From NCBI RefSeq assembly GCF_025210605.1, contig NZ_JAOARI010000031.1, forward strand, positions 113,631-177,630: a DNA stretch of 64,000 nt, given 5' to 3'. Positions within the stretch are counted from its first letter, which is position 1. Each line of letters starts with the position of its first letter. Positions 38,241 to 46,950 of this stretch are shown piece by piece. A program made the translations under genes and the position numbers. The notes beneath the pieces are model-generated. The model ran no database searches, had not been told where the DNA came from, and worked only from the letters and a program-made list of their open reading frames with translations. This stretch comes from Halodesulfovibrio sp. Lineage in GTDB: Bacteria > Desulfobacterota > Desulfovibrionia > Desulfovibrionales > Desulfovibrionaceae.

Positions 38241-39065
38241 ATGTCCCGCCGATGGATTGAAGCTAATAGAGAAGAGTTTGCACGCGATATTATGCGTGAT
38301 TTCTGTATGGTATCGAATATTCTCGAAGAGCAATTTGCACGCTTTGCAGATTCCGGTGCGGTTTCGTTTACACAAGTGCGAGACTTGCTGGGCAGCACTA
38401 TGAATAAGGGGCTGCTCTGGCGTCTTAAAGATACAGCTCACCACTTGCTCAGAACAGATGCACAGGCTCCTGTAGTAGCAAAAGCCTTGGACTGGGCAAT
38501 AAGCTATGTGTTTCACGAATGCATTAAGCTTAAAGAGGATGCCTACCAGCAGCAGCACTATGCGCCCATGTTTTTAGCACTGGAGCGACCAGCTGCTGAG
38601 AATGGCATACAGGATGTTGTGGAACCTTTCTCACAGCTGCTGGGGGAAACCCGCGAAAGTATGTCGCGAGAGGTTGCACGTATCGAGTTTCTGCTTACAC
38701 GCTGCAAGGCTCTTTTTTGTATCTACTGTGCACATCACAAGCAAAATCTATTACTCGCACGTTTGTTTTTTTCTCGTAACGAACTTGTGCGAAACGTATT
38801 CGGCGAAGATTATAACACGCTCATATCTTCTATTTATGGAACGGTGCCAGAAGAGATGTATATTCTGGCAGCAGAAGGGCTTTCGGAAGGAGGACGCCTG
38901 GATGAGGCGTTAGAGGCAGCTATAGAAGCAACGCAGATTAACTCTGCATGTACCAGAGCTGCTACAGTGCGCCAACACATTGAAGAATTGATAAGGGATT
39001 CGTCTCCAAGGAGGGTAAAGAACTGTGACCTTGTTTCATCTAAACCGCGCGACATCGAAGCTTAA
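38241..39065 (+). CDS. Uncharacterised helical protein, upstream partner of the HMGL-Cache gene
   Basis: A 274-aa soluble, mostly helical protein (MSRRWIEANREEFARDIMRDF...). GAGGTGATC precedes ATG 38241. The last part (EEMYILAAEGLSEGGRLDEALEAAIEATQINSAC) looks like a single TPR-type helix pair. Its end overlaps the start of the next gene by 41 bases, so the two are translated together. No catalytic motif recognised. Confidence 0.7.
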   Translation: MSRRWIEANREEFARDIMRDFCMVSNILEEQFARFADSGAVSFTQVRDLLGSTMNKGLLWRLKDTAHHLLRTDAQAPVVAKALDWAISYVFHECIKLKEDAYQQQHYAPMFLALERPAAENGIQDVVEPFSQLLGETRESMSREVARIEFLLTRCKALFCIYCAHHKQNLLLARLFFSRNELVRNVFGEDYNTLISSIYGTVPEEMYILAAEGLSEGGRLDEALEAAIEATQINSACTRAATVRQHIEELIRDSSPRRVKNCDLVSSKPRDIEA

Positions 39066-40848
39066 GCTCGAAAATCTTGAGCAAGGTGAGTACTTCCGCG
39101 ATCTGTATCCATACAAACAGATCAGCCGTATCGCATTTGATGATGTTTTAGTAGCTCCGCGACCCGCAGAGCCTATGTTCATCACCGATACGACATTTCG
39201 TGATGGTCAGCAGGCAAGACCTCCGTACACGGTAAAACAAATCGAAACAATTTATGACATGCTCTACAGGCTTGGGGGCAGAAGCGGACTTATCCGTGCT
39301 TCCGAGTTTTTCATGTATTCAGACAAAGACAAACGCGCCATTGATGCCTGCCGGTCAAGAGGCTACAAATATCCGGAAATTACCGGATGGATTCGTGCCC
39401 ATAAAGATGACTTGAAGATAGCTAAGAGTATGGAGTTTAGAGAAGTAGGCATGCTTACTTCTGTTTCTGACTACCATATTTATCTTAAGCTTGGGCTTGA
39501 TCGTGAAAAGGCAATGCGTAACTACCTTGAGGTAGTGGAGCAGGCGCTGGCATGGGGTATTTCTCCTCGTTGCCATTTTGAGGATATCACCCGTGCCGAT
39601 ATTCACGGTTTTTGTCTGCCATTTGCTGAAAAATTGATGGAGCTTTCCCGCCAGAGCGGGCTTCCAGTCAAAATACGCATGTGCGATACAATGGGCTACG
39701 GTGTGCCGTACACGGGTGCAACTCTTCCTCGTTCGGTTCCGCGTATCGTCCGTGCATTTACGGATGAAGCCGGTGTGCCTGGAGACTGGCTGGAATGGCA
39801 CGGACACAACGACTTTCACAAAACACTCGTTAATGCTGTAACCGCATGGCTGTATGGATGTGGTGGTGCTAACGGAACTTTGCTCGGCTTTGGTGAACGC
39901 ACCGGTAACTCGCCTATTGAGGCTCTTATTATCGAATACATTTCACTTACCGGTGATGATGAAGCTGCTGATACCCGTGTAATCAGTGAAGTCGGCGAAT
40001 ATTTCGAAAAAGAACTGGAATACAACGTCGCGGATAACTATCCGTTTGTAGGGCGTGACTTTAATGCGACCAGTGCTGGTATCCACGTTGATGGACTCGC
40101 TAAAAACGAAGAAATCTACAATGTGTTTGATACAACTCGTCTTCTGAATCGTCCTGTACCAATCATTATTACTGACAAGTCCGGTAGAGCCGGAGTCGCC
40201 TACTGGATTAACCAGACTCTCAAGCTTACAGGCGATAGCGAAGTTTCTAAGCGTCACCCAGCAGTAGGTAAGGTCTACAATCGTATTTTGGAAGCCTACG
40301 AGAAAGGTCGCTCAACTTCTATTTCTAATAAAGAAATGGAACGCCTTGTGCGCCGGTACATGCCGGAAATGTTCCGCACTGACTTCGATAACCTTAAAGA
40401 AGTTGCCCACAACCTTGCTGCTCAGATTATTTCCGAGCTGTCATTTGACTGCAACGTGATTCTTGCAAAAGAAAACTACCGCTGCCTGACGGAGTTTGTT
40501 CAGCAGTATCCGTTTATTCAGTATTTGTATCTGACTGACAATGAAGGTGGGCTTATCGCGTCTAAAATTACGGATATGCGATTTGTCGAAAAGTATGAGG
40601 AGCTTGGAATCGGCTTCGATTTCTCATCCAGAGAGTGGTTTAAGCAACCTGTGCAGACTGGTAAGCTGCATATCACCAACTTGTATACATCACATTTTAC
40701 CGGACAGCTTATTTTGACTGTATCTGCTCCGGTAACAGACAATGATGATAATATTACCGGTGTAATTGGTGCTGACATAATGCTTGAGCAGCTTTTGCAA
40801 CGAGAATGCGAGCTAGAAGAGAAAAACAATATCGAAGCATTTTGTTAG
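39025..40848 (+). CDS. HMGL/homocitrate-synthase-like (DRE-TIM) enzyme fused to a Cache-like sensor domain
   Basis: A 607-aa protein. Residues 45-320 form a DRE-TIM metallolyase barrel: ITDTTFRDGQQ (53-63) supplies the catalytic Arg and metal Asp, and EWHGHNDFHK supplies the metal histidines. After a linker, residues about 490-600 (YLYLTDNEGGLIASK, FDFSSREWFKQPVQTGKLHITNLYTSHFTGQLILTVSAPVTD) have the PDC/Cache ligand-binding pattern usually seen outside the membrane in chemoreceptors, yet there are no membrane helices here. The start is GTG 39025, preceded by AAGGAGG. It overlaps the upstream gene by 41 bases. The substrate is unknown; the fused sensor suggests small-molecule control of a Claisen-type or lyase reaction. 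Confidence 0.82.
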   Translation: MTLFHLNRATSKLKLENLEQGEYFRDLYPYKQISRIAFDDVLVAPRPAEPMFITDTTFRDGQQARPPYTVKQIETIYDMLYRLGGRSGLIRASEFFMYSDKDKRAIDACRSRGYKYPEITGWIRAHKDDLKIAKSMEFREVGMLTSVSDYHIYLKLGLDREKAMRNYLEVVEQALAWGISPRCHFEDITRADIHGFCLPFAEKLMELSRQSGLPVKIRMCDTMGYGVPYTGATLPRSVPRIVRAFTDEAGVPGDWLEWHGHNDFHKTLVNAVTAWLYGCGGANGTLLGFGERTGNSPIEALIIEYISLTGDDEAADTRVISEVGEYFEKELEYNVADNYPFVGRDFNATSAGIHVDGLAKNEEIYNVFDTTRLLNRPVPIIITDKSGRAGVAYWINQTLKLTGDSEVSKRHPAVGKVYNRILEAYEKGRSTSISNKEMERLVRRYMPEMFRTDFDNLKEVAHNLAAQIISELSFDCNVILAKENYRCLTEFVQQYPFIQYLYLTDNEGGLIASKITDMRFVEKYEELGIGFDFSSREWFKQPVQTGKLHITNLYTSHFTGQLILTVSAPVTDNDDNITGVIGADIMLEQLLQRECELEEKNNIEAFC

Positions 40849-40864
40849 AGAACGTAAAGACTAG

Positions 40865-40903
40865 AAAAGAACGCATGTTGCCCCTTGCAGCATGCGTTCT
40901 TTT
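40865..40903 (+). terminator. Terminator after the HMGL-Cache gene
   Basis: AAAAGAACGCATG.TGC / GCA.CATGCGTTCTTTTA hairpin. Confidence 0.88.
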
Positions 40904-40959
40904 AATATTATAGCCAACGGGTGTCCTTTTTGTGATGTATTACATTTTAGGAGTATCCG

Positions 40960-41688
40960 TTGCGAATCCTTATTTTTTCGCTTTGCATTGCATTTGTATT
41001 TTCTCTTGTCGGATGCGGTAAAGCCCATATACCTTCGCCGCAAAAATTCTCTACACGATCAAATTCTAACACAGCTGGCTCATATACTGTTTGGGGAAAA
41101 CGGTATAAAAAACTGGCTTCATCTGCGGGTTTTGTACAGCACGGTAAAGCTTCATGGTACGGCAAAAAATTTCATGGTAAAAAAACTGCCAATGGTGAAC
41201 GCTACAATATGTACGCCATGACTGCTGCGCATAAAAATCTGCCTTTCGGCACGCTGGTGCGGGTGACAAATAAGACCAATAGACGTTCTGTTGTTGTGCG
41301 TGTGAACGATAGAGGGCCTTTTGTTAAAGGTCGGGTTATCGATTTAACGTACACCGCGGCAAAAAAACTTGGTATGCTTGGGCCTGGAACTGCTCCTGTT
41401 AAAGTAGAAGCAATTGGAGGTCCCAACCACCACGCTGTTGCATCTGGCAAAAAAAACAGAAACGGAACATTCTATGTTCAAGTTGGATCATTCGATGACA
41501 AATTCAACGCTCAGACCCTTCGGAAACGATTGATTCGGCAAGGGCGTTCCTGTCGTTTACGTCGTGACCCTTCTTCCAACATCTGGAGGGTGCATGTGGG
41601 ACCGTACTTTACGTATACCGCTGCGGAACGAGCAAGGGATGTGCTGGATAATAAATTTTCCGGAGCATTTATTTACGCTGGAAAGTAG
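40960..41688 (+). CDS. rlpA: RlpA-family lipoprotein with SPOR domain
   Basis: A 242-aa lipoprotein starting at TTG 40960 behind TTTTAGGAG. The lipobox LVGC puts the lipid on Cys19. A double-psi beta-barrel follows ([22 protein letters not shown]...[26 protein letters not shown]), the catalytic domain of RlpA lytic transglycosylases, then a C-terminal SPOR domain ([20 protein letters not shown]...[16 protein letters not shown]) that binds denuded glycan strands at the septum. It probably acts in the periplasm at cell division. Confidence 0.92.
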   Translation: MRILIFSLCIAFVFSLVGCGKAHIPSPQKFSTRSNSNTAGSYTVWGKRYKKLASSAGFVQHGKASWYGKKFHGKKTANGERYNMYAMTAAHKNLPFGTLVRVTNKTNRRSVVVRVNDRGPFVKGRVIDLTYTAAKKLGMLGPGTAPVKVEAIGGPNHHAVASGKKNRNGTFYVQVGSFDDKFNAQTLRKRLIRQGRSCRLRRDPSSNIWRVHVGPYFTYTAAERARDVLDNKFSGAFIYAGK

Positions 41689-41725
41689 ATACAAAAAAAC
41701 CCGCATAATGCGGGTTTTTTTGTAT
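41689..41725. terminator. Bidirectional terminator after rlpA
   Basis: ATACAAAAAAACCCGCA / TGCGGGTTTTTTTGTAT with a TAA loop, directly after the stop codon and facing the convergent HU/IHF gene. Confidence 0.9.
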
Positions 41726-41777
41726 ACAATGGACAGGCACAGTATGAACGTGTGTGCCTGACTCAGCCGGCTGTGAA

Positions 41778-42068
41778 CTAACCGTTCAGTTCAGCGCGGA
41801 ACTTGCGTGACAGACGGAATACTACAACCTTGCGTGGAGGCAGGGTGATGGTTTCGTCGGTCTGCGGGTTGCGGCCTTTACGAGCTTTTTTGTCGTAAGC
41901 TTCCAGTTTGCCGAATCCGCTGATGAGAAGTGCGTGATCTTTTTTGATTGCACTTTTCATAATATCTAACAAGGATTCAACGAGGTTTTTAACTTCTGCG
42001 CGGTTCCTGTCAGTTTTTTCGTAGATAGAATCTACAATATCTGCTTTTGTAAGGGTTTTCCCTTCCAT
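41778..42068 (-). CDS. HU/IHF family DNA-binding protein (IHF alpha-like)
   Basis: A 96-aa nucleoid protein: TLTKADIVDSIYEKTDRNRAEVKNLVESLLDIMKSAI helices, ISGFGKLEAYDKKARKGRNPQTDETITLPPRKVVVFR arm region. The GRNP(K/Q)T motif and the short sequence favour the IHF-alpha side. It bends DNA for recombination and transcription. A stretch of 32 bases separates it from the HIT gene upstream; probably one transcript. Confidence 0.92.
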   Translation of the reverse strand: MEGKTLTKADIVDSIYEKTDRNRAEVKNLVESLLDIMKSAIKKDHALLISGFGKLEAYDKKARKGRNPQTDETITLPPRKVVVFRLSRKFRAELNG

Positions 42069-42100
42069 GTTATCCTCCCAGTTTCGTGGGGTAACGGCTC

Positions 42101-42517
42101 TTATAAGTGCTGCCGAATGCTGGTGGCTAAATGCTGTGCCTCTTCAATAGAGTCGTATGCTACCTGTGGCCAATGCTTCAGCCCATCATCACTGAAGCGG
42201 GGAATCAAATGCCAGTGTGCATGAAATACAAGCTGACCGGCATCTGGATGGTTGTTCATGAATATATTCAACCCTGTTGCCCCCGTAGTGGCAAGTATAG
42301 CTTTGCCTACAATCTTTTGTGCATTGATGATGGCAGGGGCTAGTTCAGCGGGAATATCAAAGATATTCGGAAAATGCTGTTTAGGAATAATTAACGCGTG
42401 ACCTTTATTTACCGGACCAATGTCGAGAAAAGCCAGTACGTTGTCGTCTGAGTAAATTTCCGCGCACGGAATCTCGCCATTGACGATCTTGCAAAAAATA
42501 CAATCTTGAGTACTCAT
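42101..42517 (-). CDS. HIT-family nucleotide hydrolase/transferase (HinT-like)
   Basis: A 138-aa protein with the histidine triad FHAHWHLIPRF (His99, His101, His103). N-terminal CIFCKIVNGEIPC gives the zinc-type Cys pair of the HinT branch. Members cleave AMP-linked phosphoramidates. It precedes the HU/IHF gene. Confidence 0.92.
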   Translation of the reverse strand: MSTQDCIFCKIVNGEIPCAEIYSDDNVLAFLDIGPVNKGHALIIPKQHFPNIFDIPAELAPAIINAQKIVGKAILATTGATGLNIFMNNHPDAGQLVFHAHWHLIPRFSDDGLKHWPQVAYDSIEEAQHLATSIRQHL

Positions 42518-42780
42518 AGTGCTGTAATGATTTTTTGTTACATTGTTCAGGTAATCATCTGGATGATTTTATCTTTTCCAGTCATGTGCCGCGCTGTGTA
42601 TATACTCAATGTGCGTGAGCAATCAAGTTTTTTTACGTAATTTTATATGTTTACACTGTTAAGGCGTGATCAGCCGTTTGTTTCGAAGAAAATTTCTCAA
42701 TTTGAGGGCGTTTTTTCCTTCAAAAAAGCAGGCAATCCTTTTTTAACGAACGAAAAACTAAAAAAAATTAATACATAAAG

Positions 42781-43806
42781 GTGGTTACGCTCGAAATGAT
42801 TTTTTCTCACCCAGAGCCTGCAAATTACAAGACCCGCATCTTGCCGGTGTTTATGCCTTTTGCCGGTTGTAAAACACGCTGTGTGTATTGCGCACAGACT
42901 GTTCAGACTGGAACAGCTGAAGCACAATTGAAAAATGTATACACTTCGTTACAGCAAAATCTTGCAAGCGCTGATAGTGGTTCCGGGTATGAAATAGCAT
43001 TTTATGGTGGAACATTCACCGCACTGCCGTTTGAATGGCAACAGCGTTTTGTAGCGCTTGCAAAAGATTACAAAGAGTCCGGAGTGGTTACCGGAGTGCG
43101 CTGCTCTACACGTCCTGACGCAATTAATCAAGACCAGTTGCTGCAACTTAAAGACGCTGGTTTGCGTACTGTAGAATTAGGTGTACAAAGTTATAATAAC
43201 AGAGTTTTAGCCAATAGCAAGCGTGGTTATGACGAAGAGACGATAGTGAGTGCTTGCAATACAGTAAAAGAGAGTGGTCTCACTCTCGGTATCCAGCTGC
43301 TTCCTGGGCTTCCGGGCATGGATGAAAATATTTTTCAGAACGATATTGATAAAACATGTGCTCTTTCTCCATCTGTTGTTCGGCTATACCCTTGCCTTGT
43401 GTTTAAACAGACTGTTTTAGCGTCATGGCATGCGCGTGGTGAGTTTTCTCCTTGGCAAATGGAAGAGACCGTGCAACGCCTCGGCAGAGGGTTGCTGGAG
43501 TTATGGAAGCACGGAATTCGCGTTATCCGCATTGGTGTGGCTCAGGAAGATGGGCTTACAGAGAATTTGATTGCCGGACCGTTTCATTCCGCTATGGGTA
43601 ATATGGTACGTAGTGAAGCGTTGCGCTGTTTGCTTGAAGAAAAGATGCAGCAGTTGTCCAAGCCGTTTTCACGACTGTTTTTGCCTCAACGATACCAAGG
43701 AGAGCTTTGGGGCTACAAAGGAATTCACAGAAGTTTTTGGGCAGAAAAAGGAATGACACCGGACACGGTGTTAAGCTGGAAGTTGCCTATATTTCAAATG
43801 GATTAA
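42781..43806 (+). CDS. Radical SAM protein (Elp3/HemN-like branch)
   Basis: A 341-aa protein with the [4Fe-4S]/SAM motif CxxxCxxC at Cys30, Cys34, Cys37 (GCKTRCVYCAQ), then FYGGTFTALP, RPDAI, ELGVQSYNNRVL and GIQLLPGLPGMDE, the Elp3-like core pattern. No acetyltransferase domain follows, so it is not a full Elp3. Start is GTG 42781; ATG 42796 (MIFSHPEP) is the alternative. A single gene with a terminator at the left edge of the integrated element. Confidence 0.85.
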   Translation: MVTLEMIFSHPEPANYKTRILPVFMPFAGCKTRCVYCAQTVQTGTAEAQLKNVYTSLQQNLASADSGSGYEIAFYGGTFTALPFEWQQRFVALAKDYKESGVVTGVRCSTRPDAINQDQLLQLKDAGLRTVELGVQSYNNRVLANSKRGYDEETIVSACNTVKESGLTLGIQLLPGLPGMDENIFQNDIDKTCALSPSVVRLYPCLVFKQTVLASWHARGEFSPWQMEETVQRLGRGLLELWKHGIRVIRIGVAQEDGLTENLIAGPFHSAMGNMVRSEALRCLLEEKMQQLSKPFSRLFLPQRYQGELWGYKGIHRSFWAEKGMTPDTVLSWKLPIFQMD

Positions 43807-43867
43807 TTGGTAGCTTTGAAATTTTGGTGCAATTTTACCTAAGTGTATTCATTTCGAGTAAGAATAT

Positions 43868-43900
43868 GCCTCCGTCTGTATGTCAGATGGAGGCTTTTTT
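43868..43900 (+). terminator. Terminator after the radical SAM gene
   Basis: GCCTCCGTCTG / CAGATGGAGGC hairpin and TTTTTT. The T-run is also the left part of the proposed attL core. Confidence 0.9.
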
Positions 43901-43908
43901 ATGCAAAA
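43895..43908 (+). repeat. Proposed attL core
   Basis: TTTTTTATGCAAAA, identical to 61865-61878. The T-run belongs to the radical SAM gene terminator. Confidence 0.6.
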
Positions 43909-43953
43909 CTAAATAAGGGTAAAAGCCTGTGTTGGTGTTTTTGTTAAAGTATT

Positions 43954-43980
43954 CAAAGTGTTATTGAACAGCTCTTTCGC
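43954..43980 (-). repeat. Arm-type repeat, left end of the element
   Basis: On the minus strand reads GCGAAAGAGCTGTTCA then ATAACACTTTG. It matches 61789-61816 at 22 of 28 aligned positions, the first 11 exactly, in inverted orientation. In the circular form it would lie 45 bases from the att core. Possibly an integrase or accessory-protein arm site. Confidence 0.5.
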
Positions 43981-44248
43981 AATAAACTTCTACAAAAGGT
44001 AGGGAAGCTAGGAGTTGTCCCAACTATAGTCCCACGCCTCTATTTTTGGGTTTTTGTGAAGCTTTTCTATGTGTTGATTATTGTATCGTATGTAAAATTT
44101 AGCGTCTACTTAAATAAAACGTAGTAGTATCAATATGAAGAAGGTGTTGCTGCTGGAGAAAGTTCCAATTTATATACTATGTTTTCAAGTGTTATGCTCT
44201 TTTTGCATTTTGCAGTTGCAGTTTGAGAAAAACAAAAGAAATAATTTC

Positions 44249-44279
44249 TTGACATAAGTTGTCTATTTCGAGCTATGGT
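44249..44279 (+). promoter_or_regulatory. Candidate promoter of the ankyrin gene
   Basis: TTGACA at 44249-44254 and TATGGT at 44274-44279, spacing 19 bases. The ATG at 44275 lies inside this -10, which supports the downstream start at 44314. The gap 43909-44248 shows no gene. Confidence 0.4.
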
Positions 44280-44313
44280 TATTTATTACTATAACGATAT
44301 GTTGGAGCAACTT

Positions 44314-44856
44314 ATGAATAGAAAATTGGTAATTATGAAATATTTTCATGAATACATGGAGCTAGTTCAACATAACAAAATAGATATTGTATTAAAATTG
44401 CTCATCAATAATTTGGTATCACCAGATAAATTTTTAAATGATGATTTCATGTCTCCTCTCAGTCTTGCGTGTGAAATGGGACATGTTGAGATGGCTGAAC
44501 TGTTAATTAAATTTGGAGCAACGGTTAATCCAAATAGTAGAACACAGGTACCACCTCTTTATTCTGCGATTCACGGTGGAAATGATGGCTTGGTTCGCTT
44601 GCTAATTGAACACGGTGCGGATTTATGCGCTTCGTATGGAGGGTATTACGTAAAAGGTGTTTACATTATTTCAGCGCAACCTTTAGCATTAGCATTATTC
44701 CTTGAACATCATAGTACAGCCGTAGCAATTTTAAACTACCAGTATTCATTAGAGCAAGTGATCAAATATAGGGTGAAGGTTGGGGATGAGTACAAGCTAT
44801 ATCAAGTGAGTGTTGAGGAACTAGTCGTAACAAACAGATATAAAATTTCTATCTAG
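44314..44856 (+). CDS. Ankyrin-repeat protein
   Basis: A 180-aa protein with about two recognisable ankyrin repeats: SPLSLACEMGHVEMAELLIKFGATVN and PPLYSAIHGGNDGLVRLLIEHGADL. Ankyrin repeats bind other proteins. No secretion signal and no immunity motif. ATG 44314 follows TTGGAG. First gene inside the element, so cargo; it may be an immunity or regulatory partner, but no toxin gene is adjacent. Confidence 0.7.
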   Translation: MNRKLVIMKYFHEYMELVQHNKIDIVLKLLINNLVSPDKFLNDDFMSPLSLACEMGHVEMAELLIKFGATVNPNSRTQVPPLYSAIHGGNDGLVRLLIEHGADLCASYGGYYVKGVYIISAQPLALALFLEHHSTAVAILNYQYSLEQVIKYRVKVGDEYKLYQVSVEELVVTNRYKISI

Positions 44857-45003
44857 TGGATTCACGTGGGCATTTTTTAGCAGCTCATAATCATCTATAT
44901 CCAAAATACGGGAAATCTTTTCATAGTCATTCATTGCTTTTGCTAGCAATAAGAAATTTATTAGTTTTTTATCTTTGTGCTCCAAATTTTTTCGTGTAGC
45001 CAA
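44821..45003 (-). CDS. Possible small protein, convergent with the ankyrin gene
   Basis: A 60-codon frame from TTG 45003, overlapping the ankyrin end by 36 bases. It is protein-like (ISRILDIDDYELLKNAHVNPLDRN) but has no ribosome-binding site and a weak start codon. It may be a remnant. Confidence 0.3.
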   Translation of the reverse strand: MATRKNLEHKDKKLINFLLLAKAMNDYEKISRILDIDDYELLKNAHVNPLDRNFISVCYD

Positions 45004-45091
45004 AAAGCTATATTACTTGAGTAACGTTTTTTTATACTACTTGTTTTAACAGGCAATCAGTGAATATTGCCGTAAAAATTAGGAGTATATT

Positions 45092-45226
45092 ATGGGTAAA
45101 GCAAATGGCGGAAATGGCGGTAAGGGTTCTGATACTCATCCTGAGAATGGTGGTAATTGGCCAAGCACTACAGGAAATCCGTCTGGTGGTGGAAGAGGAA
45201 ACGCTGAACCTTCTTCAGATGACTAA
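45092..45226 (+). CDS. Small Gly/Asn-rich peptide of 44 aa
   Basis: ATG 45092 has a strong site, TTAGGAGTATATT, directly before it. The product (MGKANGGNGGKGSDTHPENG..., ending AEPSSDD) has 13 Gly and 6 Asn in 44 residues, no Cys and one Trp. It is ended by TAA and a terminator hairpin 6 bases later, so it looks like a separate expressed unit. Family unknown. It could be a secreted or modified peptide, a phage-sensing bait or a defence-system peptide; none of this is shown. Confidence 0.65.
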   Translation: MGKANGGNGGKGSDTHPENGGNWPSTTGNPSGGGRGNAEPSSDD

Positions 45227-45231
45227 CTAGC

Positions 45232-45256
45232 TGAAAGGCCTCTTTTGAGGCCTTTC
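45232..45256 (+). terminator. Terminator after the Gly-rich peptide gene
   Basis: Perfect TGAAAGGCCTC / GAGGCCTTTCA stem with a TTTT loop, then TTTTGAT. Only 21 bases before the next ATG, so the next gene may need its own promoter or read-through. Confidence 0.75.
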
Positions 45257-45277
45257 ATTTTGATAAATAAGAAGATT

Positions 45278-46855
45278 ATGACTTGTTATACATTTCCGAT
45301 ACTTGGTGAATTGGCTAAGGCTCTTTTTGATTACAGCGGATTGCTGGCTTTAAAAGATGTTGATGACGACTACCCCGTAGATGAAAGAACAAAAAAAACA
45401 ATTCAAACAAAAATTCGCCGGCTTGCTGCTGAAAGCAGTCAGCTCGAAGATAACCTTGATGAAGTTCTATCTCTCTTCATCCATTTATTAATGGAATACT
45501 TTGAGGACGATAAATTAATTACGCTAGCTGGTAACACGATTACTGATTTTTATTTACAGTACAAAGATTTAGTGCGTGAAGATGGTGCATGTATTCCCAA
45601 GAAAGAAGTAATTAAATGGTTACTATGCTCCAAGATTCCAACTCGATTATCCACATCAATTCATAAGTATTCGTTAATGTATTGGATGCGACAGTTTAGT
45701 CGGCAACTTCCTTCAGCAGCAGATTGGTGGCTCCCTCGGATTACATCTGATGAAATTGTCTGGCCTTTAACATTAGCATTTGATTGGTTTTATGAGGGGT
45801 TTGAATTGCCACAAACACATATTCATAATCCTTTGTATGGAGATAAGGAAAAAGAAGATGACAGGTTAAAGCAAGATCTTCAAAATTCAATTCGTTGGAG
45901 AACAGGTAGGGGGTTACCTTCGTGGGGTGGGCTTGTCCAAAACATTAAGACAGTCATAGAGCATCATCCCTTTGATAGTCCCGTTAATAAATTTAGCTCT
46001 GAAGATTCTGAAGTGATCTTAGCTGTTTTTTTTGTGGCAAGATTCTCAACAGCTGTTTTTAAAGATATTCAAAAGCATTTTGGAAATGATTTCTTACGCG
46101 ATGTATTAAGGTTTACGAGAAAACAAGATTACAGACTTAAAAAATTGCACGCCGGATTTGAAGATAAAATTCTCAGAGTATTAAGTCGTAATGCTCTAGG
46201 TTTTCATCCAAGTGATCTTGACGTGTTCTATGCTTCCGCTACCGAGCAATTATGGGATGAATATCGAAATGAGATCATGATGGGATGGCAATTAAACTAC
46301 GATGCCTCAATTGAATCGTTAACGCGATCAAATATTAGAAGTCTGTGCAGTGATATTGGTTCAGTGACGCTTGCTGCGTATTACGCAGAATACAAACATA
46401 ATGTTGCTCAGTTTTATCCTCCTGACTTTTTGAGACTTTTTCATGACGGTTTGGAATTAAAAGATAAGCAATGCGAGGTAGAAGAATTACAATTGTTTAA
46501 GGAGGACTTAGTTCGTTGTAATTTAGATGATAGGCTTGCTTGGTTATCTGACTGGAGTTTTGCAGTGTATCATTACCGTAGAGATGAGCACCAGACTGCT
46601 TATAAATACTTTAAGTCTGCATTCAATAGCGCGAAATATGCTGCTGGGAGGAGTCAGTATCTGCTTGTGAATCAATATATAGAATCGTGCGCTAAAAATG
46701 ACGATCTGAAGGGATTTAAAAAAGGTATCGGGTGGGCTAATTATTTAGGAGTAGAAGTAAGATGGTACCGAGGGTTTGAATATCTAGAAAGCCATGAAGA
46801 GAAAGTGCGAGCTACTTTTGAGACAATGAAGAGAGCTAACTATTTAATTCTTTAG
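45278..46855 (+). CDS. Unknown 525-aa protein in the element
   Basis: Starts MTCYTFPILGELAKALFDYSG at ATG 45278 (AAGAAG upstream, weak). The frame opens at 45245 inside the hairpin, so I reject the earlier start. Soluble, mixed charged and aromatic, with helical text such as LDEVLSLFIHLLMEYF; no nucleotide-binding or nuclease motif that I can read. Its C-terminal part (HYRRDEHQTAYKYFKSAFNSAKYAAGRSQYLLVNQYIESC) looks TPR-like. It precedes the first SIR2-like gene by 95 bases and may be its partner. Confidence 0.6.
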   Translation: MTCYTFPILGELAKALFDYSGLLALKDVDDDYPVDERTKKTIQTKIRRLAAESSQLEDNLDEVLSLFIHLLMEYFEDDKLITLAGNTITDFYLQYKDLVREDGACIPKKEVIKWLLCSKIPTRLSTSIHKYSLMYWMRQFSRQLPSAADWWLPRITSDEIVWPLTLAFDWFYEGFELPQTHIHNPLYGDKEKEDDRLKQDLQNSIRWRTGRGLPSWGGLVQNIKTVIEHHPFDSPVNKFSSEDSEVILAVFFVARFSTAVFKDIQKHFGNDFLRDVLRFTRKQDYRLKKLHAGFEDKILRVLSRNALGFHPSDLDVFYASATEQLWDEYRNEIMMGWQLNYDASIESLTRSNIRSLCSDIGSVTLAAYYAEYKHNVAQFYPPDFLRLFHDGLELKDKQCEVEELQLFKEDLVRCNLDDRLAWLSDWSFAVYHYRRDEHQTAYKYFKSAFNSAKYAAGRSQYLLVNQYIESCAKNDDLKGFKKGIGWANYLGVEVRWYRGFEYLESHEEKVRATFETMKRANYLIL

Positions 46856-46950
46856 ATGTAATTTTTACTGTGCATGCAAAAACTCTCGACAACTATAAAA
46901 AAATCCTGAAAATTGATTTTTTAATTTTGTTGTAAGATTAAGAGGTTAGC

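Noticed and set aside
44275..44856. Start of the ankyrin protein at ATG 44275
   Set aside because: That ATG overlaps the candidate -10 box; ATG 44314 has GGAG in good position.
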